Source of the DNA: Cristatella mucedo
Lineage: Eukaryota; Bryozoa; Phylactolaemata; Cristatellidae
Assembly (NCBI GenBank): GCA_009760855.2
Contig: WPIO01000003.1
Location: 9,937,501-10,001,500 of the forward strand
DNA length: 64,000 bases
Direction: 5' to 3'
A program made the translations under genes and the position numbers. Position 1 is the first letter of the stretch; each line of letters begins with the position of its first letter. Positions 45,201 through 57,500 of this stretch are shown here, in pieces. The notes under the pieces are model-generated. The model was not told where the DNA came from and did not search any database. It saw nothing but the letters and a program-made list of their open reading frames with translations.

Positions 45201-47924
45201 AAATAGGTTGGAGATCAAAAATCAGTAGGGTAGAATGAACCTAGTATATATAGGCAGCCCGGCGACTGGTGGCCAGATTTTCTAGAGGCATATGGTTGAA
45301 GATAGCAGAAAAACTGATGGAGCACTGATCGCCGGCTATCTCGTGCAATGTCGTGGAGACTTAGAAGGTGCTAAGGATTGCTTGATGCTTTTTCTTTTAC
45401 AAGTTAGCCTAATGAAATGTAATGTAATCTATCTCCGTCTGCAACTCCACAAAGCCACAAAGACTATGCGGGTGTTACGCAGGAGAGTTTTGTATAGCAT
45501 ACACACAGCCTAAGCAGCTTTGGGTACGCATTTGGTAGCCAACAGACTTCATCTCAAGCAACAAAGAGAAAGTGGGAAGCATAGCAGAGTCAGGAGAGTA
45601 GTTGAGGTAGTGAGAAGCCTACTAGGAGAAGAACATGCAAACATTTAATTCGAACCAAGATGCGACATGTTTACCTGGTAAACATAATGGTTTTCGATAA
45701 GATTACTTGGAGCAGACATTGTGGCTGGTCTGCATTGGTTGTGAGCAGCGGTGGAGTCAGGAGGGCCATTGCCCCACCCCTATAGCAGAGGGGGAGCCCC
45801 TATATATATATATATATATGCCCCCAAACATTACCAACTACAAAATTAAGTTCTACTTCCAGATGATAAGCAACTGCCGAGAGAGTACCGAATTAACACT
45901 CCAATTGTGAGCTACAATTTTTCATTACTTTCAGGTCTTGCCCCCTACATGAAAATCTTGGCTCTGCCCCTGGTTGTGAGAGACAAACACACATCTCAAG
46001 GGATAGGCTGCCAGAGGGCCAGCACTGTCTTATCTCTGAAGTGCTGCCTTCTCTTCCTGTTCGTCAGTGCTCAATGACTTAGTCTAATCAGGCCAACATC
46101 ATACAAAACTCCAGACCTGCTTTTTTGCTAGTAGAAAGGTTTGGTCCACTACATCTAAATCAGTTTCAATTAGTCAATATTAAACAATCTGCAGAGAATG
46201 GTAAAGAATGCTAAAAACCATGCCGATTAGCTTCTTTTGGAGGCACTGTTAGTGAATTTCTTTACTTATCGGCACTTGACATAAAGTCTGATTTGTGCAT
46301 GTTGTACTGTACTTTGCATATCTTTTGGTGCATATAAATCATTGCGATCAGACTTGATTATCTTTGCATCAGATTACAAAATCGCTTTCACGAGACAATA
46401 GGAGGATGCACCCCATACTACTGCCCTTCAGATGCAAATCAAATTTTTCAAACAAGTATGCATCTTGAAAAGGTCAGAGGATAATACTCTACAAGGAAGC
46501 ATAGACCTTGAAAAGAATCTTCCCTGAGTCTCTCTTCACGGTTTATACTTTCCCTCTTGCCGATGGGGTTGCCAGGCACAATCTAGGCTTTCACTTCTAT
46601 GCAGATGACAGTTGTACCTTTGCTTTGATCCCTCCTAGCCCTCCATCACGTCGAATTCTCTCTACTCGCTTGCTGCATGTATAGGTGACATCCTAAGAAC
46701 AATTTTCTTAAATTGAATGATGATAAAACCAACGTACTTGTTATGGGCAAACTAAGTTTGACTCGGAAATTGGAAAGGTTAATGCTGACAATCGGCTCTG
46801 CCAGCATATCTTTTGTTGAATCTGCACGAAATCTAGGTGTCATGTTCCAAAGTGATCTTTCACTAGACGACCACATCAGCTCCACAGTCAAGTCTCCTAC
46901 TTTCAGCTGCATTACATAGATTAAAATCGGGCTTGTTTAGACAGGGATACTACATCTAAATTGGTCCACGCATTTGTGACAGCTCATTTTTACTTCCGTA
47001 ACTCACTGCTTGCTGGTCTACCTGCCTGTGCAATCAGGCGCTTACAGCTGGTACAAAACTCTGCAGCCAGGTTTGTCTGACGTGAGCATTGCAGTTGCCA
47101 CATCACACAACTTCTTGTCGACCTACACTGACTCCCGGTCAAGCAAGGCGTCGACTTCAAGGTTCTGTCACTCACTTATAAGTCCCTTCAATCTTTGGCT
47201 CCAGCCTACCTATCAAATCTACTCATCCACCAGGCTAAGCATTGTGCCACCTACTTTTCGGAATCTAGTCGTTTACCCATACCTAGTACGAGCCTCAAAT
47301 CCTTTGGAGACCGTGCCTTTAGTTCGTATGCTCCAAAAGCCTGGAACTCACTTCCAACTTGGGTCACGACATCCCCTGACTTGATCACATTTAAAACAAA
47401 GACAACAATGAATATATTTATCACAGCATTTAGCGATCCGTGTGATTCGTCCTTTGTGTGCTTATGAGTGCTGACACTGCCCATGCTGCCAGTAACCATA
47501 TTTGCATGATGAACCTGTGCATGTCACCTCTAACAATGTTATGCTTGTTTTTATTGAGCATGCTACAGCTAACCATTCGACCATGCTTCCTTAGTAGCAA
47601 ATGTAAAGTGCCCAGAAATTGATTGAGTTCTCTGACGGTGCTTTAAAAATCAATTATTGCTCTTATTATGATCTTAGTAGCCCAATGTTAATCTTGGACC
47701 GCATATAGCCATAAAACATTTGTGGAAATAAGCAGCCATTGCAATCAGCAAGCTGTATTCCTATAGCTGTATGGTTCGAAATAGCTCAGAAGTATTGACC
47801 TTCCATGAGCACCTAATATTGGGGGCTGATTTTTAAGTGAGATCTGAAGGCAAACCATCACTAAATCGTAATTTTGAGTGAATGCTGCATATTTGGAAAG
47901 CGGGAGGATTACGTATATATGTAC

Positions 47925-47973
<49 letters not shown>

Positions 47974-48481
47974 TGTCTGTGTGTGTGTGTGTGTTGTGAG
48001 CGTGTGTGCACGCGTATTGCTAAACAGCAAGCGACTTGGAGCACTCGGAACTCAACCAAACTCGACAACGTTTAATCAACGACTCGGTGAGCCGTGATGA
48101 CACACTAGGTAAGGCGGTTGCTTTTCACGACCTCGGTCCCAAGGTCGTGGGTTCGATTCCTGCGGTGAGCGATCCTTTATCGCTGCTGCAAGCGGTGGTG
48201 ATAGCCGTCAAGGTTCTTCTGTCCCTATACAAAAAGAGACTGTCTAAGCAGCTAGGATTTTTTTTCCTTTTCAGCAGATGTCAATGCTAACGGAGCTTCA
48301 TGTCGTCTGCGCCCAGGGAAGCTGCACTCTGATTGGCCAGCGCCGTTGCTTGCGCCAGCAGCAGGAACGCCTCGATTGGTCAGTCAAGGTCAGGAGGCCC
48401 CCCCCCCCAGTACTGCAGACGACAATGTCTAGGTGTGGCAGTGTCGTAGGCTGGGGTATGCATTCTCTATTACGATCTCAT

Positions 48482-48528
<47 letters not shown>

Positions 48529-51500
48529 TAAAGAGCCAATAGTTTTGGAAGGTTCGTGTATCGGAAGTAGTACATACCGCTGCTAGGTATACTCAAGCCG
48601 GTCTTAGCAGCCTAGCAGTGGCTCCTTTCTAGTTGAGCTTGCTAGGAGCTAATTTCAAAGGCAGATGTCACGATTGTCCTTGGATTCAGCCACTAATTAG
48701 ACCAAGCATTCCATAATTGACTGCCAGCATGCAAATGTGATGCATGCACAGCATTCTCCAGGTTTCAGGGTAAAAAGCCCGTGCGGTTTCGGGTGGTGAA
48801 AGAAGCATACATAACAGGGTAGATGTTAAGCAATGCAACTCTAACACTAATACTAATATATTTGTTTGGCACCCTCAGATAACTGAATCTATTTCTAGGC
48901 ACTTTACAGCAAAGAAACTATATGCTGACTTCAAAGATCTAGATGTTTGGCACACTGGCTAAGGCTGTTCAGCAATCAGGAAAAGCTGTTCGAAATCATG
49001 GTTAGGGTTGTCCAGTAATCAGGAACGAACTGGAAAGCAATCTAAATAATAAGACAATTGTATAGCACCCTAAGAGAACTAAATCTCTTTCTAGGCACTT
49101 CGCACATGCTGTAAGGGAAGCATGTCAATGGGATAGTGATAACATGCAGTGACAGCAGCAAGCATAAGCCCAATTACAGGACAATGCTCACAGAACCAGC
49201 CAAAGCTGTAAGGATCAGGTGCGTTTTGGCTTCTATTCGAGTCAGGGAATATCGTGATTCACTCGGGAGTTGGTTCCAGGGTTTGGTAGCATATGAACTT
49301 AAGATAAGGTCCCCAAAGGATTTGAAATAGAGCCACAGCGCAACGACTTGGATGAGCGGAGTGGGTGGTACGTTGCCTAGCCTGCCTGAGAAATGGTTCA
49401 AATAGGTAGACTGGAGCAAGAGAGTGAGGGGACCTAAAAACAAGTGACAAAACGAAGTCGAGACTCGAAGTCGAGACTCTACAATGCAAAAATGTACAGC
49501 AGCCTATAGAAGGCAGTGGAGCATAATTGAGGCTCATAGTATATGTTTTGTGATCTTTGAAAGCATACCTGGTCTCCAGTATAATATTAGACTGCAAAAA
49601 CATTTTGAGTATTCAAAAACTTCTTAGCACACTTTGGCGAACTGCTTTGCCCTTACGTTCCAAACGTTCAAAACTTATGAGACCACTAAACTGGGGCATC
49701 TTCATTGGCAGGCCTTCCACATTCAAATTCAAGGGTCATAGGAACCAACAAACCTTTCGCATACGACAACGTGCAATTCTCTTTGAGGCAGGGGCACATT
49801 GAGAAAATCAGCTTGCAGAGGTAAGATGATCTGGTCAGAACAAAAGCAGCAAACCAAGTCACAGGGGTAATGCATGTTAATGCACACCTGAAGAACTAAT
49901 GAGGCCGCTCCTCACACTGTTTGCAGTTAGAGCCACGTTCACCCTGGCTGGCTGGCTCTAGCCAGCTCAAGATCTCCGGTGAGCTAACTGCTCATCGACT
50001 GAGCCGTGGGGGGAAGGGGTGCGTACGAGTCTTGTAAGAGAGGGCAGTGGGCAAGATGAAGTAGCTTAAGATCGGAGCTACCACTTGCTCATGTTGCTGG
50101 TGACAAGTCTTTCTTCTCAAAGTCAGTGCTCTCTCAGGCTGCACGGTTCCAGTAGGATCGTTCATGCGCCGTAGTTTTCTTCTGCTGATTTTCAATCTGC
50201 ACACGTGCACGACCTCACACCACCACGATCCGTGCGAGCGCTGCAGAAGCACTAAACTCCTCGAGGCTCGGGAGAGCTCAGCCGAAACCACTGCAGACAT
50301 TCATGTTTGAGCACATGTTGTAAGCAGCTATGAGCAGGCCGTTGGGCCCTTCGAAATCTCACCTCGGCAGAGCCTCGTAATCACTTCCAGGCACCGTGAA
50401 ACCGCACGGGTAGGACAAGTCACTTGCCTGGAAAAGGTGAGAGAGAAACCGAGCTTGATGAACTGTCGTCACGACTTCGGCAGCAAGCAATGGCGCGCTG
50501 CATATAAATGCCCGGACACTTGAAAAAAAAGAAGGGCGTGCGCGACAGCAGCGCCATGAGCGCCATGTACCTCCGAGCCGGGTCCTGCGTCAGTGGCGTT
50601 CGGCAGCTGAAGCTCTCGGAGGGAGCACACCACTGCCGGCTGGTGAAAGCCAAGAGCTTCCGGTTGCCAGCTAACAGGAGGCATTATGGCGCTTTCGTTC
50701 GAAGCAGTAAGTGGTGCGATAAGCGGTGCGGTAAGGTGAGGTGCTGCCACAGCTGCATGGGTAGGCACCCGTGCTTGAAGCTGCGGTCCCCCACATGCAG
50801 AGAAGTGACTCCAAGGCTTGTCTGCCACTGTTCCGGCCCTGAGAGAGATCTGCCCGTCGCCAGATGGCGAGACCTTTGCCGGCAAATTCTACAATAGGAA
50901 CAGCACTCGCATGTTTGTAAACGCCGAGCGAAACTTGGGTACTGGCGATAGAAAAACTAGCTGCCTGCTGTTGAGTAATCCGACATTTGACGTCGGCATT
51001 TAAGCTTGCCACAACCAAAGTGTCGAGAGAGCAGCATCTGCAGCCTAAGTAATCTAACTGCACACACGGTTCGTACGACAGCACACAAGTGCTGCTATGT
51101 CATAACTTTGACCACATGACCAAACAGTGTACTGAACATAAACATGGCTTTGTTCAGCCTGAAGCAAGCAGGTCTATAGTACTACAAAAGGAAACTAAGA
51201 ACCAACACATATTACTAAATATACACTGAATTGAAAATGCTTGTCTCCAGAGGGTGCTTGCAAAACCATAACCATGTATATAAATCAAGCAGATACATAA
51301 ATCAGGGACCAATTTTTCTGGAAGAAATATAAGAAGGCACTATCTCTGTCTGGGTTCAACGAACATGAAAAGTACTCTTGCTGAATTTGGCCGAATAAAG
51401 ATGCACCACTGGGAACTCATAAATTAGCTGATTTAACAGCCTCGTTTGTATAAAGGCAGAAGCGCCTTAACGGCTATCACCACCGCTTGCAATTGGTAAT

Positions 51501-54500
51501 AAACGATCGCTCCCTACAAGGCTCGAATCTACGATATCGGTCGTAAAGAGCAAGCACCTTACCTCCTGGGCTATTGACATAATCGAAATTACAGCACACT
51601 ACAAGTAAGCAGCTTGCTCTGTCCAAGCGAAATGTCCTTTTATGTGGCTGTCCGTTATGAACTGCGCATGTCGTGACTAAGGGCAATAGCAATGTTTTTG
51701 TATATTGCCCCAGTGGAACTGTCTTTTTACCTGACTGCTTTGTTTACCTGTGAATGATTGAGTTTGTGCTACTAACCGGGGTCCAACTAATCAGCATCAG
51801 CAAGTCTTTTGTAAGTTTTTGTAAGCTGGTTTGGTCCAGCGATTAAGGTGCTCGCCCCCCCCCCCCGACCATGGTCTGGCTGAGGTCGTGGGCTCGAGCC
51901 CGGAGGCATAAGTGAGGCACCTGAATAGAGATTAAGTTCTCTTGGGGCGCTATACAAATGAATTACATTTTTATTTAATTATATTTAAGCTTGTCTTAGC
52001 ATGATAACTGTGTGCTTTTGGATGCTTGCCTAAGCAGAATACATTGCTTTTCATTAACTACTGCTGATTGTTTCTCTTGCAGCTAGTTTTAAAGTGCCAG
52101 AATCGAGATTTGGTTGCCTTATAGTGTAATACAACAATTATTAATAATATTAAGATTATTACTCATCTCTTATAGAAATCCACTTTGCGAAAAAATATGC
52201 AACACCGATTATTGTGTAGCTGTTGAAGATTTGTCTATACCCGAGCCTCGGACACTGATGCATTTCTTGGCCTAACTTTACCTTTCCGGTCAACCAACTG
52301 TAACTATTCTGGGGATTCATGACACGAAGTTGCGTAGAATAAGGCCACCGTCACAATATTGCTTTGAACCGTTAGATGTTTATTTTCAGTAAGATTGCCT
52401 ATATAGACGCGCACATGCTTCTACAATAGGGTCTTATGCTAAGCTGGCCACTTCGTAAGACATTATAGGAACGTTTATGCCACCAGCGATCCTGTCAAGT
52501 TAGAACTATCCCAGACACTCCAAAAATAAGCAGTAACTCAAGCATGACCGAAAGCAACAAGTAATGGCACAGGCAGTCTCTAAACGCTCGTTGCATGCGT
52601 CTTGTGTGCCTTTGCATGCATATTTGAATGATTTTGGATGCATGACTAAGCGTCTAATGTCTAACCTTGCTTGTCATTCACTTTCAATCATTGCTTCTCT
52701 TGCAGTTGTAAAGTTCCTAAACAGAGAATTTTTTCTTAGGACGCTACATAAAAGACGCATAATTATTATTCTTATCATTATCTTTAGTACTAACCGATGG
52801 TCATTTCTTCTTGATGGTGAATTGCAGTTTTTAACCACTCGACTCTTTCATGGTTATTGGTGAAGAGCTACCTTAACGACATATCTTTGGACAGTCTGTG
52901 CAGCGCCGATCAAAAATCAAACCAGGCTCCGGCTGAGATTTGGAAGAAATTGCTGATAGTGAGAAGCAAGCCTGATCCTACTGCATATGCTTTTTAATCA
53001 GGCTAGACAATTGTACAAGCGGGCCTGGTTGATGTCGATTGTTCTAACAAAAGCGGAAGTACCCTCTCCAATAAGCAGTGCACGAGCAATCTCTCTCAAG
53101 TAGTTAATCGGCCGAGTCAGGGTACATTATGATTGCAGCTCGTTCACCTGTTGTTTTGTTTTGCTTTCTAACCTTAGAAACCCATTTAGCTTAAAAAAGA
53201 ATGTACCCGAGTGCGCATGTATTAACCTCGAGGGTTAGATTATATAAGCCAAGTGTATACAACACATGTTAAGTCTCCGCATAACTGCTAACACCATTCC
53301 CTCCACCATAACTGCACGACATCAAAATGAATACAGCACAGTGGCACAAGCAGGCAGCAGGGTAGCATCGGCCACGTAATAGCGGCACCAGCAGTAAATG
53401 GCTTGCTCTCCATACCTCTGACCCAGGCTTGGCTACCAGGGCCAGAATTGTCTCCACAGCCTGATCAGTGAGCGGTTCACCATTTAGTGACTCGACAACC
53501 TTTGATAAGAACTTCTCGAAAGCTTTAGCTACTGCAAGCAGACAAAATATGCGAGATCAGCACCACTCTAATAAATAAATGGCAAGCACAGCAAACACAA
53601 AAAGCATGGATGTTGTTACGTGCCCTGTTGCTGGGCACGGAGCACGCAGCCACACTTCATGTTGTAAAACTGTCGTCTAGTCATGGCTGAAAGGCTAGGA
53701 GGGAGTCATAAAGTGAGCCGTGATGGCACACTTGGTAAGGCGGTTGGTTGCTTTTTACGAACTCGGGACCTAGGTCGTGGGTTCGAATCCTGCGGCGGGT
53801 GATTTTTTATCACCACTGCAACCTGTGGTGATAGCCATAAAGGCTCCTCCGCCATTATATATAAGAGGCTGTTAAATCAGCTAGTATATAATAATAGTAG
53901 TGATACATTTTCATAGCACCCTCAGACAACCGAATCTCTTACTAGGTACTCTATAGATGCTGTAAAGAAAGCATGACCAAATGATTAGTGGTAACATTCC
54001 CAATGTCATCTAGCATAACAGTGTAAGATGTGACATGCACAGAGTCAACATGTAGGTATGGTTAGTAGCAGCAGGCACAGTGTCAGCACGCCTAATCACG
54101 CCTAATCACACAAAGGACGAATCACGACTTACTAAATGCTGTAATAAACAGGTGTGCTTTTTAAGCTTCGTTTAAAATGTCATGTCTGTGGCTATCGTGA
54201 CGTCAGTCGGGAGTAAGTTCCACGCTTTGGGAGCATAAGAACTATAGGCACGGTCCAAAGATGTTGAGATTTATACGAGGTATAGCTAAATGATTTGAGT
54301 CAGAACAGCAGGTTGCACGATGCTTGGCCAGGTGGCAGAGTACATCTGATAGGTAGGCTATAGCCTGAGAATAAAGAGACTTGAAAGTAAGTGACAAAAC
54401 CTTGAAGTAGATATGCTGCTTGATTGGGAGCTAGTGCAGTTCGGCAAGAAGTGGTGTGATGAAGAGACTGCACAGCTCACGACAGGCAAGCCTAGCTGCA

Positions 54501-57500
54501 GGGTTTTGCACCAACTGTAAGCGCCTGATTGCACATGCCGGTAGCTCAGCAAGCAGTGAGGACCAATTTGGATGTAGTATCCCTGTCTAGGCAAGCACAA
54601 ATTTTAGTAATGTCATGCAGCTGAAAGCACTTCTTGACAGACTTGCAGACTTGACTGTAGATCTGATGTTTTCATCTAGTGAAAGGTCACTTTGGAACCG
54701 TTTGAGAAAGTTTGCTGCCATCCATGTGCGGATGTCAGCAATGCAGCAATGATGTGTAGAGAATTCGACCTGCCTGAGGGTTGGGAAGGATCAAAGCAAA
54801 GGTACACTGGGTGTCATCTGCATAGAAGTGAAAGCCTAGATTGTGAATGGCGATCACATCGGCAAGAGGGAAAGTATAAACTGTAAAAAAAAAAGTAGAT
54901 CGAGCACAAAGAGCTGAGATACCCTGTACTTCAGCATTTCCTCGGATGACCTTTGTCAGTTATCAGTGTTGGCATTGTCAACAAGAGAACGTTCTCTGCC
55001 AAAGAAAGCACTGCCCAAGTCGTTGCCAAAATTTTCACTCCCATTTTATCAGGTGTAGTTAAACATTCTCTAAGCCGCAGGTACGAGATAAATAAATAAA
55101 TAATAAATAAATCCTAGCTGATTAAACAGCCTCTTTTTGTATAGCAACAGAAGAGCCTTTACGGCTGTCACCACCGCTTGCAGTGGCGATAAAGAATCGC
55201 CCACTGCAGTATTCAAACCCACGATCTCGGGACCGAGGTCGTGAAAGCAACCGCCTTACCTAGTGTGCCACCACGGCCCACCGAGATGCCACACAGAACA
55301 CCGAAGCGGGCTCAAATACGTTTATTCATACTGATGCTGCAGCAAGATAGCATGCGACTGCCCCGCCCAGCGTACTCTCACCTTTTGCAGCCGTTATTTA
55401 TATACTAATGTCATAAATCACAATAGGCCATAAGCCAACGACAGTCATAATCTCAAAATAGCCATATTCCCCCTTGATCTCAAGATCAAACGAGGTAACA
55501 ACAAAAGAAAGCATTATAACAGCAAAATAATAATACATGCCGTCCTTAACTGACTTCTCATCTAGCACGAGGCTAGGTAACGGTGCTCGGAGGAGGCAAG
55601 TGAAAGCACGGCCTTTGCTAACTTCCCGGCTATGTGTGGCACAAGCTTTGCCACGTCGCCGAGCCATACATCTTTCTACTGCACCACCACTCTCCAATGC
55701 CGCACCAGTCTCTGCCACCGCACGGGGCTTCTCCGGGCATTCGCCCTAACACCGGTGGCTGTCGTCTGGACTGCAACCGGTGTCGCCTCGCTCGTCGCTC
55801 GTGAGGCAGATGCCTCGAGCCTCGGCTCCTGTACAACTGCCTTTAGCCTCTCCGTCGGCCACTCCTGCGCCATTGCCTTCGGTCGCTCGGCGTACACCTG
55901 CAGCGCCTCCTCGACGGGCGTCCTGCTCGCGTCTTCTGCTAGCCTATCGAGCGTCTCCGCCATCAGCAGTTCGGAAACCGCCGCTACTGCACTGCGCGCC
56001 ATCATCTGTTGCTGCCACTCCTCGTTCTTCGCCTCCTACCGCTCGGCAAGCATCTCGTGTGCCTTCTCGGTGAGCGTTTCGACCGCCTCTTTAGCACTTC
56101 TGCAGACTCTAATGCTTCGCTCCATGCCACCATCACCTCCGAGACCATTAGCGCCGACTCGTTGGCCACCGACGCTGTCTCACTCTCTACCAGTGCCTCC
56201 CCGGCCGCCTCCTCTCTAGCAGACACAGCCTCCTCTCTGGCAGACACAGCCGTCTCTCTCTCTGCCGGATGCTGCCATCTCTCTTCCAGCCATTGCCGTC
56301 TCTGTGCCGGATGCCTCCGCCTTGCTCGTGAATGCCCCCTCTGTGGGCACTGCTGGCGTCTCTGCAGACTCTGCTGCAGCCTCTGCAGGCTCCACGGTCG
56401 TCTCTGTGGACTCCATCGGCGTCTCTGCAGGCTCTGCCTTTGTCGCCCGGCACACCGTTGGAGACTGCTGCTGCAACTTCCGGTCGCTCTAGCCGGCCTC
56501 CTCAGTCCGACCAGCGTTTACTAAATCCGAGCGCAGCACCGCGCTTTACCGGCCCCACTCCAGCTGCTTCTGCACTATCGCCTCCGTTTTCCAGGCCCTA
56601 TGCAAGTCCGAGCACCGAAGCCTCTCCACACCTTCAGGGCTTGCAAACACCTGCACAAGTGTTGCAGGCAGCTGAGCGTGGGCCTCTAGTACCGAGTCAG
56701 GAAGGGTCGCAGGGAACTTTAACGAACCGCCTGCCAGGAACACAAATATGTACATGTGCCACAAAGCTGGATCGATACCTCTTCATAAAGCCTCCACTCC
56801 GAGTCGAGCAGACAGCATATGAAGTCGTCCCTGACGTGGTAGTATTCTAGCATCATCTCCTGGCAAGGGCTACTCTGCCGCTTCTGCCGAAATAGCTTGT
56901 ATTTTGACATTCTCTAAGTGGCAGGTACGTCAGGAACACTGATAGAGGTTCTAAGCCAATCTCTTTTGTAAGTACTAGGATCAACTCCTGGTAGCCAAGC
57001 AGAAAAATCTACCATCTACCTTATGTGGCCATCCCCGAGTTCACCAGAACGATAAAATGCTCTGGTGCCTCACTGAGATCAAATAGTACAGCTACAGCCA
57101 TCTTTTCAGCGGAATTCGGCGAACTCATTTGTTCGTATCTTACGATGTAATCTTGGTTCAGCTTGTATCAGTGTTTGCAGAGCATCCCCCTTTTCTGCCA
57201 CACACGGCCAGAGTCTTCGACACATCATCTTGCTGAGCCTGCGGTTGCTAAGAAATAAAAGCATTTTGTTCCAAAGTCTGGTCAGCTGGCAAGTCAGTAT
57301 CCTTGCCTCGTTTCCTCTCCACCAGACACACATACACAAAAATTATACCAGTCCAAGAGGGATTGTGTTCGTGCAGTTCTTACGTTATGTGTTATATTTG
57401 TTCGATTTTATTAACTTACCTTTATGTATCGCATCAGCTCATCAGCGCTTATCCCAAGAGTACATCGCGGGGCCTGCAAATTACACCCCTGGGCATTCCT

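Noticed and set aside
55632-56850. 195- and 172-codon Ser/Ala/Leu/Pro-rich plus-strand frames
   Set aside because: They are the antisense of the Ala/Glu-rich gag-like frames.
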